Positions 17,653-25,401 of a DNA stretch of 64,000 nucleotides are shown piece after piece. Position numbers and translations under genes: made by a program. How positions within the stretch are numbered: the first letter of the stretch is position 1; every line of letters begins with the position of its first letter. Below the pieces are notes generated by a model. The model made no database searches and was not told where the DNA came from. It saw only the letters and a list, made by a program, of their open reading frames with translations. This DNA is from a virus, in the IMG/VR virus record IMGVR_UViG_3300036770_007495, positions 160,704-224,703 of that record. One strand, given 5' to 3'.

Positions 17653-17904
17653 ACCGGTATTTAGGGCCACTGCCTGTGCTTTTTCAACTCCTAAAGAAAA
17701 TTTTTGAGGCTCAAACAAATTATTTTTCTTGCCCTTCTTGGAGTCCAGTGCTGGTACAAAGCCTGAAGCATTGGCAGGGCCACCTTTTTTGTCCATGTCC
17801 ATGATTTCAGCGCCCATGGTTGGCTTTTTAATTTTCATTGTTGGCAGTGGCTTGCCGCCTTTGCCGCCTTTGAGTTTGATTTTGACTGTAGATTTGCGTT
17901 GCAT
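17098..17904 (-). CDS. Lys/Asp-rich late protein (possible head-core or assembly protein)
   Basis: A 268-residue protein. I chose the ATG at 17902-17904 because a late promoter lies exactly 5 nt upstream. Residues 1-40 are Lys/Gly-rich (KIKLKGGKGGKPLP). Residues ~120-200 are extremely acidic (ELGAEDLGADLGDEMMDDED). The C-terminus carries two similar units, KPIGNKGHDLMGKGKMKV and KALGDKGKTLMSKGSMKV. The family is not recognised. The charge pattern resembles prohead-core or scaffold proteins, which is inference. A second in-frame start with its own late promoter at 17652 suggests a shorter product too. Divergent from the large terminase. Confidence 0.65.
   Translation of the reverse strand: MQRKSTVKIKLKGGKGGKPLPTMKIKKPTMGAEIMDMDKKGGPANASGFVPALDSKKGKKNNLFEPQKFSLGVEKAQAVALNTGMTQKSLFDTLYEEVMDNPSDMDTENQDLEALDVDVSDDMGDETEITISLPRELAQKLHDALMGQLEGGMEDEMTDEELGAEDLGADLGDEMMDDEDEDEGAFPESVVVEPSPKPIGNKGHDLMGKGKMKVGGTVTGKTGGKADASVNVDLEAEPKALGDKGKTLMSKGSMKVNSKLTPGKSIFD
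17658..17664 (-). promoter_or_regulatory. Internal late promoter (CTAAATA), 5 nt before the ATG at 17652
   Basis: CTAAATA on the minus strand inside the 17098-17904 coding region, in frame with an internal ATG. Confidence 0.55.
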
Positions 17905-17909
17905 AGCAT

Positions 17910-17916
17910 TATTTAG
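17910..17916 (-). promoter_or_regulatory. T4-like late promoter (CTAAATA), 5 nt before the ATG at 17904
   Basis: CTAAATA on the minus strand, back-to-back with the plus-strand terminase promoter. TTGCA/TGCAA repeats flank it and overlap the start codon. Confidence 0.75.
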
Positions 17917-17923
17917 GGCTGCA

Positions 17924-17930
17924 ATAAATA
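17924..17930 (+). promoter_or_regulatory. T4-like late promoter (ATAAATA), 8 nt before the terminase ATG
   Basis: ATAAATA on the plus strand, separated by 7 nt from the divergent minus-strand motif. Confidence 0.7.
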
Positions 17931-17938
17931 AAAGCACT

Positions 17939-19657
17939 ATGGCAAATAAAAAAGGTGACTATTATCTCAACAATCCTGCGCTGCCTACCAGCAGGGCAGA
18001 GTTTGAGTATACACCAGAAATGTTGAAGGACATCAAAAAATGCGAGCAGAACTTGCTATTTTTTGCTGAAAACTATTTTTACATCATTGATCCAGATGAG
18101 GGCAGAACCATCATCAAGCTCTACAAGTATCAAAAAGATGCTTTGAGAATGCTGCGAGACAACAGATACAATTTGTTGCTTGCAAGTCGACAAATTGGTA
18201 AAACCACATTGCTGACCATTTATGCACTGTGGATTGCATGTTTCAATGAAGATCAAAACATCATGATTGTGGCTAACAAAGAGAGCACAGCCATTGAAAT
18301 CTTCCGAAGAGTGCGTCTAGCATATGAGCAATTGCCCAACTGGCTCAAGCCTGGTGTTGATGAATATGGCAAGACTAGTATGACGCTCAACAATGGTTCC
18401 AGAATTGGTATTTCCACAACAACAGGCAGTGCTGCTCGTGGTACTTCCTTGAATGTATTGATTCTTGATGAGTTGGCTTTCATTGATCCACCTTCCATCA
18501 TGGAAGATTTCTGGCGTTCTGTGTGGCCTACCATTTCTCGCTCTAAAAAATCCAAAGTTCTCATTGCATCCACTCCCAAAGGCACAGACAACTTGTTTTA
18601 TCAATTGTATGATGGCTCAGTAAAAGGTGAAAATGGCTTTGCCAGCATGACCATCAAATGGGATGCTGTGCCAGGGCGTGATGAAAAGTGGAAAAAAGAA
18701 CAAATCAAGCAAATTGGCAGCGTTGAATCATTCCTCCAAGAATATGAATGTGAATTTTTGCAGAGCGGTGAATCTTCCATTGACGTAGAAACATTTGAAC
18801 GCCTCAAGCAAAATTGTTCCATTGCACCCTATTCTTTGGATGATGGCAAGTATATGATTTGGCAGCAGCCCAAAGCAGATAGATTATACATTGTGGGTGT
18901 TGACGTTGCTGAAGGTGTGGGTCAGAACTATTCTGTTGCACAAATTCTCGACATAACTGATTTGACCAACATTGAACAAGTTGCTGTGTATCGAGACAAT
19001 GTAATTGCACCTGCTCAATTCACAACAAAACTGTTTGAGATATTGCAGCAGTGGGGTAATCCATTGGTGCTCATTGAAAGAAACAATTGCGGTGCTCAAG
19101 TTGTTGACAATTTGCGCAACATTCATCAGTATGAGAACATTGTGAGCTATGGTGCTGAACTAGCAGGTCGCAAAAAAGACTTTTTGGGTGTTGTTGCTCA
19201 TACCAACACCAAGCAGCGAGGTGTTCTCAACATGAGATATTGGGTGAATGTGCTCAATTGTGTTCGTTTCAATCACATGCAGACCATCATCGAGCTCAAA
19301 GACTTTGTGCGCAAAGCCAATGGCACATGGAGTGCACGAGGCAATGGCACAGATGACTGCGTCATGAGCCTCATTTGGGCACTTGTTGTTTTGGACAATG
19401 ATCCACAGTTTGGCATTTGCAGCCAATATTTTGAAGTTGTTGACTTGGATGAAAACAGCAAACCAAGAAGCATCAAGCCCATGGATTATGGCCTCAAATA
19501 TTTTACAGCCAACAACAAAAAATTTGATATGTTTGGCAACATGCTAGAGGCATCTAAATATGAAGATGCAGCTACTTTGCCAATTCTGTTTGGTTCTGCT
19601 GGTCAACAAAATGAAGATTTAGCTGACTTAGAATTGCAAGGCTGGAAAATTTTATGA
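17939..19657 (+). CDS. gp17: Terminase large subunit (gp17-like)
   Basis: A 572-residue protein; T4 gp17 is 610. The start is the ATG at 17939, 8 nt after a late promoter; the longer open frame overlaps the divergent gene. The ATPase domain has a Walker A-type RQIGKTT (84-90), Walker B VLILDE with D177/E178, and a coupling motif STPKGT. The C-terminal RNase H-fold nuclease has D322 (GVDVAEGVGQNYS), E380 (VLIER) and D472/D473 (GTDDC), spaced like the T4 nuclease residues. It pumps DNA into proheads and cuts concatemers. Its last 4 nt overlap the next gene. Confidence 0.95.
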   Translation: MANKKGDYYLNNPALPTSRAEFEYTPEMLKDIKKCEQNLLFFAENYFYIIDPDEGRTIIKLYKYQKDALRMLRDNRYNLLLASRQIGKTTLLTIYALWIACFNEDQNIMIVANKESTAIEIFRRVRLAYEQLPNWLKPGVDEYGKTSMTLNNGSRIGISTTTGSAARGTSLNVLILDELAFIDPPSIMEDFWRSVWPTISRSKKSKVLIASTPKGTDNLFYQLYDGSVKGENGFASMTIKWDAVPGRDEKWKKEQIKQIGSVESFLQEYECEFLQSGESSIDVETFERLKQNCSIAPYSLDDGKYMIWQQPKADRLYIVGVDVAEGVGQNYSVAQILDITDLTNIEQVAVYRDNVIAPAQFTTKLFEILQQWGNPLVLIERNNCGAQVVDNLRNIHQYENIVSYGAELAGRKKDFLGVVAHTNTKQRGVLNMRYWVNVLNCVRFNHMQTIIELKDFVRKANGTWSARGNGTDDCVMSLIWALVVLDNDPQFGICSQYFEVVDLDENSKPRSIKPMDYGLKYFTANNKKFDMFGNMLEASKYEDAATLPILFGSAGQQNEDLADLELQGWKIL

Positions 19658-20232
19658 GCGACATTAGACAGGCACCATTCAACAAAGCACGCGTTGACAA
19701 GTTTACACTGGTTGTAAATTTGCCGCCTGCTTTGAAAGGCATCAACAGCAAATTTGAACGCAACAACAAAACAGTGAATTTGGATGCATTGCAATTTTCT
19801 GTGTATGGAACCATCATTCCTGACATTGTTGTACCAGCCATTGAAACACGTTTTGGAGGCAGCACCATTTATGTATCATCTCACAACAGACCATCATTTC
19901 CTGCTGTGAGCATCAATTTCACCATTGACAATGAGTTCAACAATTACTGGTACATCTATCAGTGGCTCAACTTGATGCGTGATGAAAAGGAAGGTGTATT
20001 TGGCATTGTAAATGGCCGCGGCCTTGCTGAATCCAATGCTGCTCTCAAGCAATATTCCACCACTTTCACCTTGTATGGGCGTGATGAATTCAACAACAAT
20101 GTCATCAAATTTGACTATTTTAATGCTTTTCCTACAAAATTAGGCAGCATCACCTGGAATTATCAAGACAGCAAGGAAATAACATGCTCCTTTGATTTTG
20201 TGTTTTCCAACATTACTTCTGCCTTGCTTTAA
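19654..20232 (+). CDS. Tail tube protein family member (gp19-like)
   Basis: A 192-residue protein; T4 gp19 is 163. Its layout resembles gp19: a substrate-strand region IIPDIVVPAIETRFGG (~55-70), a central NYWYIYQWLNLMRDE segment, then AFPTKLGSITWNYQDSKEI and a closing beta strand. These match the order seen in T4-type tubes. Its ATG overlaps the terminase stop (ATGA), so it is coupled to terminase and precedes the sheath. Three tube-like genes exist in this window; which one forms the main tube is not decided by sequence alone. Confidence 0.65.
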   Translation: MSDIRQAPFNKARVDKFTLVVNLPPALKGINSKFERNNKTVNLDALQFSVYGTIIPDIVVPAIETRFGGSTIYVSSHNRPSFPAVSINFTIDNEFNNYWYIYQWLNLMRDEKEGVFGIVNGRGLAESNAALKQYSTTFTLYGRDEFNNNVIKFDYFNAFPTKLGSITWNYQDSKEITCSFDFVFSNITSALL

Positions 20233-20250
20233 ATTTGTGCCTGGATTTTC

Positions 20251-20257
20251 ATAAATA
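20251..20257 (+). promoter_or_regulatory. T4-like late promoter (ATAAATA), 5 nt before the sheath ATG
   Basis: ATAAATA on the plus strand between the tube-like and sheath genes. Confidence 0.8.
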
Positions 20258-20262
20258 TCTAC

Positions 20263-22905
20263 ATGGCATCAAGAATTATCAACTCTCCAGGGGTTCAAAT
20301 CAATGAAATCGATGAATCAGCAATTCAGGCAAATGTTTTTGGTACTGATGTATTGATCACTGGTTTCGCAAGCAAAGGCCCAACAGATGAAGTCATCAGT
20401 GTTTCTTCACTTTCTGAATTTGAACAGATTTTCGGCACACCAACCAATGCTGCAGAGCGTTATTTCTACTACTCTGTAAAGCCTCTGTTTGGAACAGGTG
20501 CTAATTTGCTGCTCAGCCGCTTGCCATATGGCGGCGGAAATGGTGATGGCTTTGGTTCACAATACAGCGCAGTAGTTTACCCTGTTGTTGCTGTATCTGG
20601 TAACCCAATTGATTTTAATCTTGCTGATGCTACTGCAACAGCTACAGCAGACATTAATCTTGCAACAGGTGCAGTATCATCTGTAGCAGTAGTACTGTCT
20701 GGTCAATATTATGCTGTTGCTCCAACAATCACAGTATCTGCTCCTCAGACACCTGGTACAACTGCAACATTTACAGCAAACATTACCCTTGCAGGCGCTG
20801 TATCTTCTCTTACTACTACTCAAGCAGGATCTGGATATACTTCTGCACCAACCATAACAATTGCTGCACCAAGCTACAACAACATTGGTGGTATTCTGCC
20901 AACACTTGATAGTGCAAGTGTTGATGCATATGTTCTTGGCAAGCCTCTTCACTTTACTCTTACCAAGGCTCAATATTTGTCATGCATCAATGGTGAAGCA
21001 TTTGTGTGGAACAAAACTCCAACAACAGCAGGTGTTGTACAAAACATTGCAAGCATCAGCGATTTCGGCAAAGCTGGCGTTGTAATCTTCAACAAAGCAC
21101 AAACAACCATCAATGACAAGTATGAAGGTTATTACATTGGCATGGTTGACAACACCAATGCAAATCCTGCAACTCAGTTTGATGGCATTGTTACAGCAAC
21201 AACAGTTAACGTTGCTGCTCCAAACGTTGGCAGCAAGGATACAACAACACCTGTTCCTGCAACTCGCCTCAACTTTGCATTGTCGGGTAGCAATGCATCC
21301 AATGGCACAATGTCGCAGGCATTTGAAAATGCTGCTTCATTCAACATTGGCACAAATCAATTCAACGATTACCTCACACTTGGAGTTGTGAAGCTTCGTC
21401 AGAGCATCTTCTCACCAGACACAATCAAGCTTGATTATGTTCTTGAAGAGAAGTTTGTTGCAAGCCTTGACTTCTACCGTCAGCGCACACCAGAAAATGG
21501 TGGTCCAATCACTTCTGCATACATTGGCAATGAAGTTGATAATGGCTCACGCAACATCACCATCATGGTCAACGACTTTGTGTCAAATCGCAATGGCGCA
21601 ACCTGGATTGGTCTTGATGGCTTGCCAAGCAAGAGTGTTAGAATGCTCAGCCGCGAGCTTGAAGGCTTGCTTACTGATGCAACAACATTTGCAAGTGTCT
21701 CTGGCACAATCGGCATTACACCTGGTGCATTCAATGCTGCAAAAACATCATTTGCAACTAATCTCAATGGTTATGCTGACGACTTGCTTGCACTTGGTGC
21801 ATATGTAAATCCAGCACCTGCTGATAAGACCATTGGTAGCTTGCCAAACAAGATTGATCGCATCCTTCAGTTGGTTGAAAATGATGAATTGTTTGACATT
21901 GACATCTCTGTTGAAGCTGGTCTTGGTACCATCTATGCAACAACTTGCGCAGCACGCACAAGTTACTATGATGACACCTTGATGAATTCAACATTGCAGC
22001 AAGCTCTTGGTTACTTGCAGACAACTCTCAATTACACCGCACCATCTGATGATACATTGGACTTGAGAGGCAACTACAACACCATCTTCAGCAAGTTTGC
22101 TGACTTTGCACGTGACAGACTGGATCACATCTTCATTGCTGATCCAATTCGTCACATCTTGGTGCAGGGCAACAATTCCAAGACACTCAATGACAATTCC
22201 AAGAGCTGGTCACAGCATGTGTTCTCACCATTGCGTCACCAGTTTGAGCTTGCCAACACCAGCTATGCAGCAGCATATGCAAACTGGGCACGAGTCAATG
22301 ATGGCTTCTCTCAGACAAATGTGTGGGTGCCATTCTCTGGCACAGTTGCATCAGACTTTGCTCGTTCCGACAGAGACTTTGCATACTGGGCAGCACCAGC
22401 AGGCTTCCGCCGCGGTTTGGTGAGCGAAGTGGATGACATTGCAATTGCTCCTAACCAGAAGCAGCGCGATGACTTGTACAAGTTCAACCTCAATCCAATC
22501 ACACAGTTTGTGCGCGAAGGCATTGTAATCTTTGGTCAGAAGACTCTCAACCGCATTCCAAGTGCATTTGACCGAGTCAACGTCCGCCGCTTGTTCATCT
22601 TGCTTGAGAAGCAGACCAAGGCAATTGCTCGCTACTATGTGTTTGAGCCAAACACCTTGTACACTCGCACACGTCTTGTGGATGACTTGACACCAAACTT
22701 TGAAGCTGCTAAAACAGCAACAATCAATCAGGGCATCTACGACTACATCATTGTTTGCGATGACAGAAACAACCCACCATCTGTCATTGATGCAAACGAG
22801 CTTGTGGTTGACATTTACATCAAGCCAGTTCGCACTGCAGAGTTCATCTTGGTGAACTTCCATGCAACAAGAACAAGTGCCAACTTCCAAGAAATCTTGA
22901 GATAA
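20263..22905 (+). CDS. gp18: Tail sheath protein (gp18-like)
   Basis: An 880-residue protein; T4 gp18 is 659. The N-terminus (SPGVQINEID, VLITGFASKGPTDE) and C-terminus (YDYIIVCDDRNNPP through VDIYIKPVRTAEFILVNF) are typical of contractile sheaths and form the conserved inner domain. Residues ~119-205 are an insertion with two similar beta units, AVSSVAVVLSGQYYAVAPTI and AVSSLTTTQAGSGYTSAPTI, of a kind seen in adhesins and fibres. This may be an outward-facing decoration. It forms the contractile cylinder around the tube. A strong terminator follows the gene. Confidence 0.95.
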   Translation: MASRIINSPGVQINEIDESAIQANVFGTDVLITGFASKGPTDEVISVSSLSEFEQIFGTPTNAAERYFYYSVKPLFGTGANLLLSRLPYGGGNGDGFGSQYSAVVYPVVAVSGNPIDFNLADATATATADINLATGAVSSVAVVLSGQYYAVAPTITVSAPQTPGTTATFTANITLAGAVSSLTTTQAGSGYTSAPTITIAAPSYNNIGGILPTLDSASVDAYVLGKPLHFTLTKAQYLSCINGEAFVWNKTPTTAGVVQNIASISDFGKAGVVIFNKAQTTINDKYEGYYIGMVDNTNANPATQFDGIVTATTVNVAAPNVGSKDTTTPVPATRLNFALSGSNASNGTMSQAFENAASFNIGTNQFNDYLTLGVVKLRQSIFSPDTIKLDYVLEEKFVASLDFYRQRTPENGGPITSAYIGNEVDNGSRNITIMVNDFVSNRNGATWIGLDGLPSKSVRMLSRELEGLLTDATTFASVSGTIGITPGAFNAAKTSFATNLNGYADDLLALGAYVNPAPADKTIGSLPNKIDRILQLVENDELFDIDISVEAGLGTIYATTCAARTSYYDDTLMNSTLQQALGYLQTTLNYTAPSDDTLDLRGNYNTIFSKFADFARDRLDHIFIADPIRHILVQGNNSKTLNDNSKSWSQHVFSPLRHQFELANTSYAAAYANWARVNDGFSQTNVWVPFSGTVASDFARSDRDFAYWAAPAGFRRGLVSEVDDIAIAPNQKQRDDLYKFNLNPITQFVREGIVIFGQKTLNRIPSAFDRVNVRRLFILLEKQTKAIARYYVFEPNTLYTRTRLVDDLTPNFEAAKTATINQGIYDYIIVCDDRNNPPSVIDANELVVDIYIKPVRTAEFILVNFHATRTSANFQEILR

Positions 22906-22917
22906 GACACAAAAACA

Positions 22918-22952
22918 AAGAGGAGTGCAGCGCAAGCTGCACTCTTTTTTTG
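22918..22952 (+). terminator. Rho-independent terminator after the sheath gene
   Basis: A 9-bp stem GAGTGCAGC / GCTGCACTC with a GCAA tetraloop, followed by seven T residues. Confidence 0.9.
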
Positions 22953-22960
22953 TTTAAACC

Positions 22961-22967
22961 ATAAATA
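22961..22967 (+). promoter_or_regulatory. T4-like late promoter (ATAAATA), 5 nt before the ATG at 22973
   Basis: ATAAATA on the plus strand, just downstream of the sheath terminator. Confidence 0.8.
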
Positions 22968-22972
22968 CTAAC

Positions 22973-23467
22973 ATGAACGAAGACCTAAAAGAGCTGCAAA
23001 ACATCTATGAAAGTGCTGTCAATGAAGGCATTTTGAATAGAATTGGTGCCAACATTGCAGGTGCAGTTGGGACTGCAGGTGGTGCACTCAAGGGAGCATA
23101 TTATGGTGCAACAGGCAATGTGCAAGGTGCAGCTGATGCAGCATTAAAAGCAAAAAATGCTAAATTTGATTCATACAAAAAAGCTGCTGATGCAAAGTTA
23201 GAAAAAGTTTTTAACGAAGTGGTGACCGATCTTACAAAGCTCAATTTGGTAGATCAAGCAAGAATGAAGCCATACATTGATGGATTCAAACAAAACCTTG
23301 CAACTTCTTTTACTCAATTTTTGCAGGGATTGACTGCTACAGTTGCACAAGCTCCAGCAGCCCCCACTCAAACCACACAGCAAACTACTCAAACCATCCC
23401 ACCATCTCCACCAGCAAGTACTACTGCTACGCCTCCTGCTGCATCACAGCCGGTTGGTCCTATGTAA
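22973..23467 (+). CDS. Hypothetical late protein with Pro/Thr-rich tail
   Basis: A 164-residue protein. The N-terminus LKELQNIYESAVNEGIL is followed by a Gly/Ala-rich region (AVGTAGGALKGAYYGATG), a Lys-rich helical middle, and a C-terminal ~40 residues of Pro, Thr and Gln. The family is not recognised; short late proteins starting with a LxxIYE-type helix are common in T4-like environmental phages. Late promoter at ideal spacing. Role unknown; Gly/Ala stretches could interact with membranes. Confidence 0.6.
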   Translation: MNEDLKELQNIYESAVNEGILNRIGANIAGAVGTAGGALKGAYYGATGNVQGAADAALKAKNAKFDSYKKAADAKLEKVFNEVVTDLTKLNLVDQARMKPYIDGFKQNLATSFTQFLQGLTATVAQAPAAPTQTTQQTTQTIPPSPPASTTATPPAASQPVGPM

Positions 23468-23483
23468 TGCATTTGCATAATTT

Positions 23484-23924
23484 ATGGCTCACAAAGAGTT
23501 TAAACAAGGCGTTTACAAGCCCATCAACAGGCAGAAATACATTGGTGATAAACTGCCTTTTTATAGATCAGGTTATGAGCTAAAATTCATGCGATGGGCT
23601 GATGCTAACCCCAATGTTTTGAAGTGGGGAAGTGAAAGCATCATTGTCCCTTACAAGAGCCCCATTGATGGTAAAATGCATCGCTATTTTGTAGATAATG
23701 TGGTCATCATCAAAGAAGGAGAAAACATCAAAAAATATCTCATTGAGATCAAACCACACAAACAAACACAGCCGCCAACTGCTCATGGCAACAAAAAACA
23801 GACCACCATTTTGTATGAGCAAGCTACATATGTCATCAATCAAGCCAAATGGGAAGCAGCAAAGAAGTGGTGCAAAGATCATGAATGGGAGTTTCTCATC
23901 TTAACAGAGAAGCATTTGCCATAA
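23484..23924 (+). CDS. gp4: Head completion protein (gp4-like)
   Basis: A 146-residue protein; T4 gp4 is 150. Strongly reminiscent of T4 gp4: YKPINRQKYIGDKLPFYRSG, YELKFMRWADANPNVLKWGS (31-50), then HRYFVDNVVI and YLIEIKPHKQ. E32, D71 and E88-x-K90 form a TnsA/PD-(D/E)XK-like set, in agreement with a nuclease-fold head-completion factor that trims or protects packaged DNA ends before tail joining. It follows the 22973 gene by 16 nt. Its stop codon lies inside the next late promoter. Confidence 0.9.
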   Translation: MAHKEFKQGVYKPINRQKYIGDKLPFYRSGYELKFMRWADANPNVLKWGSESIIVPYKSPIDGKMHRYFVDNVVIIKEGENIKKYLIEIKPHKQTQPPTAHGNKKQTTILYEQATYVINQAKWEAAKKWCKDHEWEFLILTEKHLP

Positions 23925-23927
23925 ATA
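23921..23927 (+). promoter_or_regulatory. T4-like late promoter (ATAAATA), 5 nt before the ATG at 23933
   Basis: ATAAATA includes the TAA stop of gp4. Two adjacent ATGs follow; the second is at the preferred 5-nt distance. Confidence 0.75.
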
Positions 23928-23932
23928 CTATG

Positions 23933-24820
23933 ATGCAAGATTTTAAAACATTTTACAGACAGCACTTAATTGAAGAATCATTCAAACAAGATCTTGCAAT
24001 GATGGCACTTGCTGTATCACTTGCACTCACAACTGGCATTGGGCTGCATAAAATTGGTTTCATACAAGACAGGGACAGCGTTGAATATGCATTGAGAAAT
24101 GCACAAGACATGGGATACAATGTTCAGGAGATTGTACAGCAATCTAAACAGCCAGAGATTCAACAAAAAGCAAAAGAAATTCTGCAACAAAAACAAGATG
24201 ACAAGGCTGAACAGATGTACAAAAAAGCTGTTGAGCCGCCTGCTCAGCCTCTACAACCTTCTGTTTTGAAGCCTGCTAAAGAGACTGAACAAGAATTTCT
24301 CAGAGCAGCCATGGAATACATCAAAGAAAATGAGCTTGGTCAAGCAGGCATAGAATATCATAAACCATACCGAGATCACAAAGGCAAACCCACCATTGGC
24401 ATTGGTCATTTGATTACACCCAAAGAGCAAAGCAAGGGCATTTTTAAGAAAGGCATTTCTGAAGATCAGGTTTATGAGTTGTTTACCAAAGATATTCAAA
24501 CCAAGCTGCAAACAGCACGCAGAATATTTCCCAAGTATGATGAATTTCCGCTTGATTTGAAAATCAAGTTGTTGGATGGAATTTTCCGTGGTGATGTATC
24601 AGGATCACCCACCACCATCAAGCTCATCAATGCAGGCAAATGGGAAAAAGCGGCAAATGAGTTTCTTGACAACAAAGAATACAAAGAAGCAGTTAAAAAA
24701 GGATATGGTACTGGGCCACGCATGAAGAAAATTGCAGATGCAATCAAAGCAATGGGTAATAAACAGCAGCCAGAAGCAACAAAACCTAAATTGCAACCAG
24801 AAACAACGCCGTTTTATTAA
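23933..24820 (+). CDS. T4-type lysozyme domain protein with N-terminal membrane segment
   Basis: A 295-residue protein (MQDFKTFYRQ). Residues ~20-42 (DLAMMALAVSLALTTGIGL) are a probable membrane segment. A Gln/Lys/Pro-rich linker runs to about residue 120. The C-terminal domain matches GH24 lysozymes: a catalytic Glu in IKENELG, Asp in PYRDHKGKP and Thr in KPTIGIGHLIT, the E-D-T triad of T4 lysozyme. It cleaves peptidoglycan, either as a membrane-tethered endolysin or a virion-carried entry enzyme; its place among tail genes leaves both open. Late promoter overlaps the gp4 stop. Confidence 0.8.
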   Translation: MQDFKTFYRQHLIEESFKQDLAMMALAVSLALTTGIGLHKIGFIQDRDSVEYALRNAQDMGYNVQEIVQQSKQPEIQQKAKEILQQKQDDKAEQMYKKAVEPPAQPLQPSVLKPAKETEQEFLRAAMEYIKENELGQAGIEYHKPYRDHKGKPTIGIGHLITPKEQSKGIFKKGISEDQVYELFTKDIQTKLQTARRIFPKYDEFPLDLKIKLLDGIFRGDVSGSPTTIKLINAGKWEKAANEFLDNKEYKEAVKKGYGTGPRMKKIADAIKAMGNKQQPEATKPKLQPETTPFY

Positions 24821-24829
24821 CGGTGAACA

Positions 24830-24836
24830 ATAAATA
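24830..24836 (+). promoter_or_regulatory. T4-like late promoter (ATAAATA), 5 nt before the ATG at 24842
   Basis: ATAAATA on the plus strand, 9 nt after the lysozyme stop. Confidence 0.8.
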
Positions 24837-24841
24837 CTCAT

Positions 24842-25390
24842 ATGGCACAGACAAATCAAACCATTGGAAACTTTTATGACCGCGCAGTAGCTCGTGAATT
24901 CTCACGCGACTTCTTGTTTCGAGTTCTGAACATCACTTTTGCAGGCGGTGCTGTCTTCAATGAAGATGAGCTTGTTTATGCAAAAACAGCAAAACTACCT
25001 GCTCGTCAAATTACCAACGTGCAGAGCAAGTACATGGGTCTCAACTTCAACTTAGCTGGCACAGCTGTATATCCAGGCAGCGACAGCTATGCAATTTCTT
25101 TTTATTGTGATGCCAATTCTTTGCTGAGAAACAAATTTTTGCAGGAATCTCGTCGTGTGTTCGATGATGCAACCAGCACAGGTGATTACAACATTGCTGG
25201 TCGTGCAAGTTCCATCACTTTGTTGCAGCTTGACAAGGCATTGGAACCAGTTTCCACATTCCGTCTTGTGGGTGCCAACATCAAAAACGTGGGTGAAATT
25301 CAATACAACATGGCAGATGGCACTGGTCAGCCTGTTAATTTTGATGCTACCATCTCTTATCACTTCTTTGAAGAGAACGCACCAGCCTAA
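24842..25390 (+). CDS. gp19: Tail tube protein (gp19-like)
   Basis: A 182-residue protein. SRDFLFRVLNITF (~20-32), KTAKLPARQITNVQSKYMGL (~49-68), FNLAGTAVYPG and AISFYCDAN, then FRLVGANIKNVGEIQYNM (~140-157) follow the gp19 pattern I recall from T4-like cyanophages. Of the three tube-like genes here it is the best match to a main tail tube, which polymerises inside the sheath and conducts DNA. Late promoter 5 nt upstream; stop overlaps the next promoter. Confidence 0.8.
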   Translation: MAQTNQTIGNFYDRAVAREFSRDFLFRVLNITFAGGAVFNEDELVYAKTAKLPARQITNVQSKYMGLNFNLAGTAVYPGSDSYAISFYCDANSLLRNKFLQESRRVFDDATSTGDYNIAGRASSITLLQLDKALEPVSTFRLVGANIKNVGEIQYNMADGTGQPVNFDATISYHFFEENAPA

Positions 25391-25396
25391 TAAATA
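25390..25396 (+). promoter_or_regulatory. T4-like late promoter (ATAAATA), 5 nt before the GTG at 25402
   Basis: The first A is the last base of the upstream TAA stop. CCTAA/TTAGG repeats flank it, the second reaching the GTG. Confidence 0.75.
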
Positions 25397-25401
25397 GTTA
25401 G

